DNA of 37,527 nucleotides from Nitrospira sp. (GTDB lineage Bacteria; Nitrospirota; Nitrospiria; Nitrospirales; Nitrospiraceae), in contig JAOUHJ010000027.1 of NCBI GenBank assembly GCA_029865225.1, positions 1 to 37,527 of the forward strand. Reading direction: 5' to 3'. Position numbers and translations under genes: made by a program. Below the pieces are notes generated by a model, which had not been told where the DNA came from, did no database searches, and was given only the letters and a program-made list of their open reading frames with translations. Positions 16,857-24,506 of this stretch are shown here, in pieces. The first letter of the stretch is position 1, and each line of letters opens with the position of its first letter.

Positions 16857-17616
16857 ACAGTCTCTTCGCATTTTCGCTGGTTTGTCCCCCGATCTGCTCA
16901 AAGGACAGAGTGGGACCATGAATGGATGCTAGTTGCTGAGCGACTTGGGATACGTAGGATGGTTCATTGCGTTTCCCGCGATAGGGGACCGGGGTTAGAT
17001 AGGGACAATCGGTCTCGATGAGTATGCGATCCAATGGCGTCGCCTTAGCGATCTCGCGTAACGCTGTTGCATTCTGAAACGTCAAAATCCCAGAAAACGA
17101 GAGGTAAAACCCTAAGTCCAACGCTTGCTTCGCCAGCCAGGCATCTCCGGAAAAGCAGTGAAACACTCCGCTGATCTCGGAGGCGTTCTCCTCCTTGAGA
17201 ATGGTGATTGTGTCTTCCTGAGCTTCCCGCGTATGGATGATCACGGGCAGTGCGAGCTCGCGAGCGAGCTGGAGCTGTTCGCGGAAGCGATCCCGCTGTT
17301 CTTTCGGTGACGAATGGTTGTAGTGGTAATCAAGCCCGATCTCTCCAAAGGCCACCACCTTGCCGTGTTTCGCAAGGTGGCGGAACTCATCGTACCAGTC
17401 GTCCTGGATGTGTTTGACCTCATGCGGATGGACACCGACCGAGGCGTAGACAAACGGGTACTGATCACCGAGTGCAACGGCTGCCCGACTGGTCGGCAAA
17501 TCACAGCCGATTGTGAGAAAAGCTTCGACTCCGGCCTCCCTGGCACGGGTGATGACCGCTTCTCGGTCCTCGTTGTAACGGGCGTCGTCGAGATGGGTAT
17601 GGGTATCAAAGAGCAT
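16843..17616 (-). CDS. tatD: TatD-family metal-dependent hydrolase/deoxyribonuclease
   Basis: An amidohydrolase-fold TIM barrel with 3'-5' DNase or related activity. The metal and signature motifs are all present: FDTHTHLDD (N-terminal HxH), SVGVHPHEV, FGEIGLDYHYN (Glu ligand), VIIHTREAQ, GVFHCFSGDAW and LIETDCPYLTPVPYRGKRNEP (metal Asp). Length 257 aa is standard. An AGGA ribosome site lies upstream of the ATG. The 3' end overlaps the NYN gene on the other strand by 14 bp. The physiological substrate of most TatD proteins remains unsettled, so DNase is the family-level call. Confidence 0.93.
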   Translation of the reverse strand: MLFDTHTHLDDARYNEDREAVITRAREAGVEAFLTIGCDLPTSRAAVALGDQYPFVYASVGVHPHEVKHIQDDWYDEFRHLAKHGKVVAFGEIGLDYHYNHSSPKEQRDRFREQLQLARELALPVIIHTREAQEDTITILKEENASEISGVFHCFSGDAWLAKQALDLGFYLSFSGILTFQNATALREIAKATPLDRILIETDCPYLTPVPYRGKRNEPSYVSQVAQQLASIHGPTLSFEQIGGQTSENAKRLFKIS

Positions 17617-17767
17617 CGCGATTTATCCTACCATGATGCGATAGAAAGATTAGTTGTTGCTTCGAGAGGTGTGCCTGTTATTTGAGAAGCCTGTCACAAT
17701 CAGTAAGGGTTTGCTCATGACGGACGATTCTCAATGCCAGCGACATGTCAATTGTTCGAACTGAAGA

Positions 17768-18829
17768 TTACGAGACGGGCTTTGGCGTGATCGCGGCGGC
17801 GAGGTCGTGCAGCAACTGCTCGGTCTCGTTCCAACCCAGACAGGCGTCGGTAATGGAAACACCATGAAGCAGTGTGCTGCCCTCTTTCCACGCTTGTTTG
17901 CCCGGGTTCAGGTTGCTTTCGAGCATGAGTCCCATGATGGTTTGACGGCCTTCGCGGAACTGCCGGAGCACCTCATGGGCGACCAAGCTTTGCCGGGTAT
18001 GATCCTTACTGGAATTGTCGTGCGAACAGTCGACCATGATCGGCCGTGCGATGCCTTCGCAGGCAACCGCGGCTTCCGCTCGGGCGACGTGTTCGGTTTC
18101 GTAGTTGGTTCTCCCGCCTCCGCCGCGAAGCACGATGTGCCGATCGGGATTGCCCATGGTCTTGATGATTGCCGTTTGGCCGTCGGCGTTGATGCCGACA
18201 AAGTGGTGGGGAGCACGGGCAGAAATCATGGCATTGACGGCAACTTGCAAGCTACCTTCGGTTCCATTCTTGAACCCGACTGGCATGGAGACCCCGCTCG
18301 CCATTTCGCGATGGGTTTGACTTTCGGTCGTGCGGGCTCCGATGGCCACCCAGCTGATCAGGTCGGCGACGTACTGAGGACTGATCGGATCCAGCAGTTC
18401 CGTCCCACAGGGAAGCCCCAATTGATTGATCTTCAGAAGAATCGACCGTGCCAGCTCAACTCCAGTGGCGATATCACAGGTGCCATCCAAGCGAGGGTCG
18501 TTGATAAGCCCTTTCCAGCCCACGGTGGTGCGTGGTTTTTCAAAGTAGGTCCTCATCACAATCAGAAAACGGTCGCGCAGAGCATCGGCCAGGGGCTTCA
18601 GCTTGGCGGCATATTCATAGGCAGCGTCGGGATCATGGATGGAACAAGGGCCCACGATGATAAGCAGCCGGTCACGATCTTGCCCGTGAAGAATTCGGCG
18701 GATCGCTTCTCGAGTTTCAACGACCAGCGCGGCGGCTTGATCGGTAATCGGAAGCTTGGTCTTAATGGCGCGTGGCGAGGGAAGCGCCTTAATTTCTATG
18801 ACATGTTGATTATCGATCGGTCGATTCAT
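17768..18829 (-). CDS. aroF: 3-deoxy-7-phosphoheptulonate (DAHP) synthase, class I-alpha
   Basis: Condenses phosphoenolpyruvate and erythrose-4-phosphate, the first step of the shikimate pathway. The AroF/G/H type I-alpha signatures are clear: IIVGPCSIHDPDAAYEYA (PEP/metal region), YFEKPRTTVGWKGLINDPRL, PCGTELLDPISPQY, SGVSMPVGFKNGTEG, VLRGGGGRTNYE and MVDCSHDNSSKDH. Length 353 aa is typical and matches the feedback-regulated enterobacterial enzymes, but which amino acid inhibits it cannot be decided; the symbol aroF is nominal. ATG 18829 is preferred for a GTGAG upstream; GTG 18841 would add four residues. The 150 bp between it and tatD hold no gene. Confidence 0.93.
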   Translation of the reverse strand: MNRPIDNQHVIEIKALPSPRAIKTKLPITDQAAALVVETREAIRRILHGQDRDRLLIIVGPCSIHDPDAAYEYAAKLKPLADALRDRFLIVMRTYFEKPRTTVGWKGLINDPRLDGTCDIATGVELARSILLKINQLGLPCGTELLDPISPQYVADLISWVAIGARTTESQTHREMASGVSMPVGFKNGTEGSLQVAVNAMISARAPHHFVGINADGQTAIIKTMGNPDRHIVLRGGGGRTNYETEHVARAEAAVACEGIARPIMVDCSHDNSSKDHTRQSLVAHEVLRQFREGRQTIMGLMLESNLNPGKQAWKEGSTLLHGVSITDACLGWNETEQLLHDLAAAITPKPVS

Positions 18830-18910
18830 GATTACGCTCACAAAATGGCTATTGGTCCTATGTGTACTCCGAATATGCTCAGTTTCAGAAAGGGGATGTA
18901 CTGTAACGAA

Positions 18911-18919
18911 ATCATAGCA
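18911..18919 (-). promoter_or_regulatory. Possible extended -10 promoter for the DAHP synthase gene
   Basis: The minus strand reads TGCTATGAT, an extended -10 (TGnTATnAT), about 80 bp before the start codon. The -35 region (TTCGAC at a 17-bp spacer) is poor, which is tolerated by extended -10 promoters. Prediction only. Confidence 0.35.
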
Positions 18920-19043
18920 GAAAAGTCCATACAGTCGAATGAGTTATGACGAGAATTTTAACTCATTGAAGAGTCAAGCAAGGCATCTACCGATTATACG
19001 CCTTGTTTGACAGGCTTCTTCTAATTGTGGTACTTCGAGCGCC

Positions 19044-19355
19044 GTGAATATCCTAGATCGATTAAAAGCTGGTCTGTCGGTTGGCCTCATCCTCCTTCTC
19101 ATGGCCCTCGCGCCCCTCGCGGTGGCCCAGGATGTCCACCATGAGTTGGCTGCGGCTGACTCAGATGCGCACGAACATTCAGATACCGATATCTGCCAGT
19201 GGGTCCAGCATCATACGGCCGGCTCGGTCGATTGTGATGTTCCTCGGTTAGCCCTTTGCGAATCAGTCCGACAGCAGGAGCTTCCGTCTGAACCCCTTCT
19301 GCTGTCAGCAGCCCCTTTGCTCGTTGGTCCTTCCCGTGCCCCTCCCCAAGCCTAG
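19044..19355 (+). CDS. Small His-rich exported protein, DUF2946-like
   Basis: A 103-residue protein with a strong signal peptide (LSVGLILLLMALAPLAVA, cleavage probably after AVA). The mature chain is rich in histidine and acid residues (QDVHHELAAADSDAHEHSDT), has the motif DICQWVQHHTAG, and ends in a Pro-rich SRAPPQA tail. The C-x-W-x(n)-H pattern plus an 'RAPP' C-terminus resembles DUF2946 proteins, which are often beside TonB receptors and thought to relate to metals; the match is from memory and not certain. It lies 113 bp upstream of the TonB receptor. A perfect TTGACA occurs at 19007-19012 but no good -10 follows. It starts with GTG and has no clear ribosome site. Confidence 0.6.
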   Translation: MNILDRLKAGLSVGLILLLMALAPLAVAQDVHHELAAADSDAHEHSDTDICQWVQHHTAGSVDCDVPRLALCESVRQQELPSEPLLLSAAPLLVGPSRAPPQA

Positions 19356-19468
19356 CCGAGCATTACGCCAAACACTCAGAAGGGTTTGATGAGGCGGTGT
19401 GGTTTACGCACGCCTCTCTCATCCATTCTTGTGTATTCATCACCGGCTTTTGAATGAGGAGGAGTACG

Positions 19469-21886
19469 ATGTATCCGGTTATCAGACGTGCGTTGGATCT
19501 GACGATCATGATGATGGTGCTGTCGGCCCCATGGGGGATGTTGCCGGTCGTTCATGCAGAGGACGGCGAACAAGCCTTGGCCATTCAGGGAGTGGTTCAA
19601 AACCAAGACCTTCGTCGAGTGCCGCAGGCGATCATCGAAGTGAAGAGTCAAGAGGGCGACGTCGTATCCTCCGGTGTCTCGAACGATGCCGGTGAATTCA
19701 AACTTTCCGTCAAGGAGAGCGGCACCTACTCCGTCAGCGCGGTGCAGGAGACCTATCGGAGTGAATATGTCGTGTTGACGTTAGGCGAGGAGCCGACACA
19801 GCCGGTGACCCTCACCCTTTCAAAGACGAAAGAAGTCGCCCTTGAGGTGGTGGCACCCTTGCCGCCGATCAACACCAAGGCATCCAGCGAGACCTATTCA
19901 CTCAGCCGAAAGGAAATCGATATCCTTCCGCGAGGGAACAACATCAATCTGGAAGACCTGCTCTTGACGATTCCGAGCGTGGCGTACGGGTCACTTAAGC
20001 AGCTTCACATCCGCCAGGAACATGCCGGTCTTCAGCTCCGTATCGACGGGGTGCCGATTCCGGACACGGTCTCGTCAACCTTTTCGGATGTCATTACGCC
20101 AAGAGCCTGGGAACGGGCCGATATTGTGGTGGGTGGGATGGAAGCGAATGTGGGAAATCGAACGACTGCCCTCATCGACATTACGACGAAGAGCGGGACA
20201 AAACCGGGATTCGGGTCGCTTCAAATGAACGGAGGATCGAATAACACGATCAATCCGTCCTTCGAGTATGGGGGGACGATCGGCCAGAAGTTCCGCTACT
20301 ATTTCTTGAACAGTCATTTCGCCACCAATCGTGGCATCGAGCCGCCGACCGCTGGGCACTCCATTTTTCATGGACAAAGCGAGCGGAACCAGACGATGTT
20401 CCGTGGCGATTATCAGTACGACAATAACAATAACATTACCCTGTTGTTCTTGAACTCCATCGCGAAATATCAGATCCCGACGTTCCCTGGACTGGAGGCG
20501 AACCCAACTATTCTCGGCTTGTTGCCCGGAGGATTCACGCCGGTGCCGTCGCAAATGGTGGATGAAAACCAGAAGGAAAACAACCAATACGGCCACCTGG
20601 TGTGGCGCCACGACATCAATACCAGAAACTTTTTCAGCTTGGCGGGGTATTTCCGCCACACCAGGGCGACGTTCCGGACCGACCCGTTGAATGTACTCGC
20701 CTATGTGCCGGAGGTCGAAGAACCCTTCGCAGCCGGGAGCCAAGATCGTACGGGCTATGCCGGTGGTGTGCGCATGGATTACACCTACGTGCATAGTAAG
20801 GAGCACCTGATTAAAGCGGGGTTCCAGATCGATCGCACCCAAGCCATCAACAAGACCAGACTGTTTACCTTTCTTGATGACGGATTAGGAAATCCCACCG
20901 GCGGAGTGATCAACGCCGGTGGCGACAACCGGCTTATCGGGTGGCGGCAGGAGTTCTGGATCCAGGACCAGTGGACGCCGAACGAGCATTGGACCTTCAA
21001 CCTCGGAGTCCGCGCCGATATCGTGCAGTATCAGCGTAACGAAGGGCAGATCAGCCCGCGAGTGGGTGTCACGTACCGATACAACCAGGCCAACGCCTTT
21101 CATGCGTACTATGGCAGGCTCTTTACTCCCCCGCAGCTCGAAAGGCTTGCCCTTGCCGGCTTGAATTTGGAGGGAACCAAGGCGGCTCCCGAGGACACTA
21201 CCAACAATCTGCCGCGGGCTGAGCGAGCCCATTACTTCCAAATCGGCAGCGTCCATGCCCTGACGGATTGGGCAACTCTCCAGCTCACGGGGTACTATAA
21301 GCTCGCCAATTATATGGGGGACGCCCACCAATTAGGGTCGACTCCTTTGCTGAACCATATTGCCTATGATCGGGGATGGACCAGAGGTGCCGATGCCGCG
21401 CTCAAGGTGTGGTTTATGGAGAACCTGACGGGTCGCGCCAACATCGCTTGGGGACAGTGCAAGGGCTATGGCTTGCAGTCTGGGCATAATATTATACATT
21501 TTGAAGAAATCGCCGATATCAATTCGCCGAGCGGTGTCCATTGTGATCACCAGCAGACCCTGACCGCTTCAGGAATGCTGAGTTATCGATTGCTCGAGCG
21601 AACGACGCTCACGGGGCAGGTGTTGTTCGGATCTGGACTTCGAACGGCGGAAGAAGGGGCGAAGACGAACTCCTCCCATAGTCCGACGTGGACGATCTAT
21701 AATTTTTCCATCGCGCATGTCATCCCGTTACCGTGGCATGGCCAGAAGTTATTGCTGGGGTTCGATATCGTGAATGCGCTGGACCAAAAGTACTTCTACA
21801 ACTTCGGGGAGGGCAGTGTCGGTCTTGGTGTGTCTCATGCCGGGATGCCGCGCTCCTTCTTCTTTCGCGGGCAATGGTTCTTTTAA
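19469..21886 (+). CDS. TonB-dependent outer membrane receptor
   Basis: An active-transport outer membrane beta-barrel of 805 aa. A signal peptide (LTIMMMVLSAPWGMLPVVHA) is followed by a carboxypeptidase-regulatory-like beta domain (about residues 40-125: NDAGEFKLSV, SAVQETYRS), a plug domain (LSRKEIDILPRGNNINLEDL, LQLRIDGVPIPD, MEANVGNRTTALIDI) and a long barrel ending in phenylalanine (FFFRGQWFF), as outer-membrane proteins do. The substrate cannot be read off; His-rich small proteins before and after it hint at a metal or metal complex. ATG 19469 is chosen because AGGAGG lies just upstream; an ATG at 19454 would bury that site. A hairpin (GAGGCGGTG...CACGCCTC, 19391-19416) precedes it and could attenuate or process the leader. 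Confidence 0.88.
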   Translation: MYPVIRRALDLTIMMMVLSAPWGMLPVVHAEDGEQALAIQGVVQNQDLRRVPQAIIEVKSQEGDVVSSGVSNDAGEFKLSVKESGTYSVSAVQETYRSEYVVLTLGEEPTQPVTLTLSKTKEVALEVVAPLPPINTKASSETYSLSRKEIDILPRGNNINLEDLLLTIPSVAYGSLKQLHIRQEHAGLQLRIDGVPIPDTVSSTFSDVITPRAWERADIVVGGMEANVGNRTTALIDITTKSGTKPGFGSLQMNGGSNNTINPSFEYGGTIGQKFRYYFLNSHFATNRGIEPPTAGHSIFHGQSERNQTMFRGDYQYDNNNNITLLFLNSIAKYQIPTFPGLEANPTILGLLPGGFTPVPSQMVDENQKENNQYGHLVWRHDINTRNFFSLAGYFRHTRATFRTDPLNVLAYVPEVEEPFAAGSQDRTGYAGGVRMDYTYVHSKEHLIKAGFQIDRTQAINKTRLFTFLDDGLGNPTGGVINAGGDNRLIGWRQEFWIQDQWTPNEHWTFNLGVRADIVQYQRNEGQISPRVGVTYRYNQANAFHAYYGRLFTPPQLERLALAGLNLEGTKAAPEDTTNNLPRAERAHYFQIGSVHALTDWATLQLTGYYKLANYMGDAHQLGSTPLLNHIAYDRGWTRGADAALKVWFMENLTGRANIAWGQCKGYGLQSGHNIIHFEEIADINSPSGVHCDHQQTLTASGMLSYRLLERTTLTGQVLFGSGLRTAEEGAKTNSSHSPTWTIYNFSIAHVIPLPWHGQKLLLGFDIVNALDQKYFYNFGEGSVGLGVSHAGMPRSFFFRGQWFF

Positions 21887-21940
21887 CCAGATGCCGAACA
21901 AGGTCACCAGCATCGTTCTCAGTCGCCCGTCTCCCTGCGA

Positions 21941-21957
21941 CGTACCACAAGGGTACG
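21941..21957. repeat. Small hairpin in a probable intergenic repeat element
   Basis: CGTACC-ACAAG-GGTACG is a perfect 6-bp stem with a 5-nt loop, within 21887-22145, a stretch with no gene. The word CCTGCGGCCTT occurs twice in the same gap (about 21977 and 22049). The overall look (hairpin, then 'cttcctgcggccttgctgga', then a GGGTGGGTGGG tract) resembles short dispersed intergenic repeats I associate with Nitrospira genomes; that association is memory, not a search. Confidence 0.35.
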
Positions 21958-22145
21958 CCTCAGTCGGCGGGCTTCCTGCGGCCTTGCTGGATGACCCTGT
22001 TGGTTATCTGGTGAAGAATCTTTGAGGTCCTAAGCGAGAGCCTGCGGCCTTTCGGAGTCATACGCGTCTTGGCGCGCTGGGGTGGGTGGGAGAGAATCGT
22101 GGCCCGTTTGAGCATCCGGTCGGTGAGAGCGTAGAATGGGAGCCT

Positions 22146-22574
22146 ATGCGAAATATTTGTAGAATACTCCTTGCTCTCGTCTTGTTGTGGCCTGCGGTGC
22201 TCTATGCGGCGGTTGGTGATGAAGCCACGCACGAAAGCGATCACGAGGAGGATGTTCTCGAACTCCCGGAAGTGCATGTTCACGGACTACCGCTCAACAA
22301 AGACCAGCAATTGGGTCCGGTTGCCAAGTCCACCCCTTGGCCGGTTATCCCTGCTTCGCTGACCGGTCAGGAAATCGATGATTGGATGAAGGCTCGTCTG
22401 TTGGTGTCCAAGCAGGCCCAGGTGACCGTCGTCGTGCTCGAGCCATGCAAACATCGTGAGTTGACTACCGCTGGGGTCCGCGCACTCGGCAAGTGGACCT
22501 TTGATCCTCAAATGAATGGAGACGATCCGGTGGACGGGGAGCTCACAGTCCGAATTCATTTCCGCACGCAATAA
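22146..22574 (+). CDS. Exported protein with a TonB-C-like C-terminus
   Basis: A 142-aa protein with a cleavable signal peptide (ICRILLALVLLWPAVLYA). The next segment is acidic and His-rich (DEATHESDHEEDVLELPEV, VHVHGLPL). The C-terminal ~80 residues have the layout of TonB C-terminal domains: the pattern RALGKWTFDPQMNGDDPVDG followed by ELTVRIHF matches the 'ALRxWxFxPAxxxGxPV...VxVxF' end of energy transducers. It lacks the N-terminal transmembrane anchor and the Pro-rich spacer, so it cannot be a normal TonB; it may be a periplasmic partner of the upstream receptor. The ATG at 22146 has a GGGAG site; an earlier in-frame start at 22086 would lengthen the signal region implausibly. Confidence 0.65.
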   Translation: MRNICRILLALVLLWPAVLYAAVGDEATHESDHEEDVLELPEVHVHGLPLNKDQQLGPVAKSTPWPVIPASLTGQEIDDWMKARLLVSKQAQVTVVVLEPCKHRELTTAGVRALGKWTFDPQMNGDDPVDGELTVRIHFRTQ

Positions 22575-22714
22575 CCCTCGCCGCGATCATCAGAGCCTGG
22601 GGGGGAGGCAATCCTACACGCCCTGTCATTCTTGCCTTGTCACCAAGGCCTATAGACTGCGTATGCCCGGTCACGTATACGTTCCTTCACTGTTCCGGTG
22701 CCTCAGACTCACCT

Positions 22715-22743
22715 TTGTAATCTACTCGCACAACGATTATCAT
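22715..22743 (+). promoter_or_regulatory. Predicted sigma-70 promoter for the two-TM coiled-coil protein
   Basis: TTGTAA (22715-22720), a 17-bp spacer and TATCAT (22738-22743) lie about 40 bp before the ATG at 22785. The -10 overlaps GATTATCATTA, which looks like half of a Fur-type box, though no full palindrome is present. Prediction only. Confidence 0.45.
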
Positions 22744-22784
22744 TAGCAAGGCTGTCCCATCGTTTAAGTGGTAAGGCGAGAACC

Positions 22785-23786
22785 ATGCAGAGTGAGATAG
22801 GTCCGTTCACACTGGAATCGTGGGCATTCTGGACAGGAATAGTTGCTGTAGGGATGACTGCGGCCGGTGCTTTGTTGGGGTGTCTGTTGCTGTGGCTCGC
22901 TTTTAAGGCCAATTCATTGAACGGTGAGATGGGTTCGGCGGAGGAGGTACCCCCCCAAAGGCTCACCGACGCGCGCTCCAATCTGAAACAATCTGCAGAT
23001 TGGATCAGACAGACGGCTGTTGTGTTTACAGCGGCTGGTGCGTTGTTTGGCTGCGTGTCTTGGTGGGTGTCGCTCACGGTCAGTGATGCGAAAGAAGAAG
23101 CCCGGATGCGCGTTGAATCGGACTATGCATCAGCACTGGCTGATTTGGCAGTAGCGAACGAGCGTGCCGGTAAACTGAAAGTTGAAGCGGCAGGTTTTCG
23201 AGAACGAGCCGCTCGAGCAGAAGACTTGATGAAGGTGGCGGAGGCTCAATCAGAGGAAGCGAAGAAAGAGACTGCACTGGTGCGCAAAAGCACAGCCAAG
23301 GCATTGGCTGATATGGCGGCAGCAAAACAGCGCACCGGTAAACTCGAACTCGAGGCGGCTGGTCTCCGAGAACGAGCGGCTCAAACGGAAATTGAACTGA
23401 TGAAGGTCAAAGAGCGAATAGCGAGTAGGATCATTTCGGACGAGCAGCGCACTCGCCTACAACAAGCGTTGAAACCAATTCAGAAGAGCCCGGTAAAAAT
23501 CATCGCCGTGTTGGGGGATGAGGAAGCTGGAAAGTTTGCAAAAGAAGTGTCGAGTATTCTCAAAGACGCCGGGTGGATCGATATCCATGTGAGTCGTGGG
23601 GTGTTCAGTGGAGGCATCGATGGGTTTGAAATCCGAGTTCGAGACCGTGAGAAGGTTCCAGTGTTCGCTCTGCAAATGGCGAGAGCGTTCGATTCCATCG
23701 GATTTGATCCTTCACTCGTGCTCGATCCATCGGTAGCGAAAGGGACAATGGAAATCATCATCGGCACGGAAGCGGACTCCGGATAG
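22785..23786 (+). CDS. Two-TM coiled-coil protein of unknown function with internal duplication
   Basis: Not a family I can name. Two hydrophobic segments (about residues 17-42 and 77-97) are separated by a ~35-residue polar stretch. A long Ala/Glu/Lys/Arg-rich coiled coil (about 100-215) follows. Inside it a ~37-residue unit occurs twice: SALADLAVANERAGKLKVEA...RERAARAEDLMKV and KALADMAAAKQRTGKLELEA...RERAAQTEIELMKV. A globular C-terminal domain (about 220-333) begins SDEQRTRLQQALKPI and contains IIAVLGDEEAGKFAKEVSSI and a final MEIIIGTE strand; it looks like a conserved alpha/beta module found after membrane/coiled-coil regions. The ATG at 22785 has an AAGGCGAG site and an own promoter upstream. 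A membrane-anchored sensor or scaffold is a guess. Confidence 0.75.
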   Translation: MQSEIGPFTLESWAFWTGIVAVGMTAAGALLGCLLLWLAFKANSLNGEMGSAEEVPPQRLTDARSNLKQSADWIRQTAVVFTAAGALFGCVSWWVSLTVSDAKEEARMRVESDYASALADLAVANERAGKLKVEAAGFRERAARAEDLMKVAEAQSEEAKKETALVRKSTAKALADMAAAKQRTGKLELEAAGLRERAAQTEIELMKVKERIASRIISDEQRTRLQQALKPIQKSPVKIIAVLGDEEAGKFAKEVSSILKDAGWIDIHVSRGVFSGGIDGFEIRVRDREKVPVFALQMARAFDSIGFDPSLVLDPSVAKGTMEIIIGTEADSG

Positions 23787-23882
23787 ACTTGTAGGTTGCT
23801 TCTGTTTCCCCAGCGACACCCAGGTCTCTAGATCAGTCGAAATAAAGTCTTTTGGGGGTAGGAGTAAGAGATCGGTTGTCGC

Positions 23883-23911
23883 TTGACCCTTGCGTGGTAA
23901 GGCTTTATCGT
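23883..23911 (+). promoter_or_regulatory. Predicted promoter giving an almost leaderless PAP2 transcript
   Basis: TTGACC (23883-23888), a 17-bp spacer and TATCGT (23906-23911) would start RNA at about 23918, one base before the ATG at 23919. The gene has no Shine-Dalgarno sequence, which agrees with a leaderless message. Prediction only. Confidence 0.35.
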
Positions 23912-23918
23912 CGCATGC

Positions 23919-24503
23919 ATGAGTCTGGACGAAACGCTCTTTCTGGCTATCAACGGATTGGCAGGCCAATCGTCGGCTGCAGACTACTTTTTCCTTCAAC
24001 TGGGACATCGCAGTACGCTCTATCTTCCGGGTGCCTGCGCGATCATCTATTGGATTTGGAGCAATCGGCGAGAGGCGTTGCTGGGGGGGCCGGTTTTAGG
24101 AGGGGCGGTTGGACTCACCGATTTCGTCGGCGGACAGCTCAAATGGGTTTTTGAGCGGGTTCGGCCCTGCCGGGCCATCGCCGAATCCGCTAAGATCGAG
24201 CCAAGCGGCTGCGGGGCATTGTTTAGTTTTCCGTCGAACCATGCAGCCAATACTGCGGCACTTGCAGCGTTCCTTCAAGTCCTGTATCCCAGGTCCGGCT
24301 GGATCACCTGGCCGATTGTCGCCCTCGTCGGATTTTCTCGCGTGTTTATCGGTGCCCATTATGTGACCGATGTCCTCGGTGGATGGATGCTTGGGGGATT
24401 TATTGGAGGGGGAGCCGCATGGGCACTACTCCAATGGCCGAGGTTCCGGAAAAAATTCACGTCACCAGTCATGCCGAGTGAGGGTGCGGAAGCTCGATCG
24501 TAA
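23919..24503 (+). CDS. PAP2-family membrane phosphatase
   Basis: An integral membrane acid phosphatase acting on lipid phosphates (candidates: undecaprenyl pyrophosphate, phosphatidylglycerophosphate). The three PAP2 motifs are intact: KWVFERVRPC (K-x6-RP), FPSNHAANTAAL (P-S-x-x-H, catalytic His region) and SRVFIGAHYVTDVLGG (S-R-x5-H-x3-D, nucleophilic His). Several hydrophobic segments surround them, with the acidic/polar loop between motifs 1 and 2 on the periplasmic side. Length 194 aa is usual for the small PgpB/BcrC-like members; substrate cannot be decided. It converges with the cobW-like gene with a gap of only 3 bp. Confidence 0.88.
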   Translation: MSLDETLFLAINGLAGQSSAADYFFLQLGHRSTLYLPGACAIIYWIWSNRREALLGGPVLGGAVGLTDFVGGQLKWVFERVRPCRAIAESAKIEPSGCGALFSFPSNHAANTAALAAFLQVLYPRSGWITWPIVALVGFSRVFIGAHYVTDVLGGWMLGGFIGGGAAWALLQWPRFRKKFTSPVMPSEGAEARS

Positions 24504-24506
24504 TGG

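Noticed and set aside
17807-18949. 380-codon plus-strand frame
   Set aside because: Antisense to the DAHP synthase, which carries every class I-alpha motif.
19007-19012. Perfect TTGACA as promoter for the DUF2946-like gene
   Set aside because: No acceptable -10 occurs at 16-18 bp spacing (GTACTT/TACTTC), so it was not listed as a promoter.
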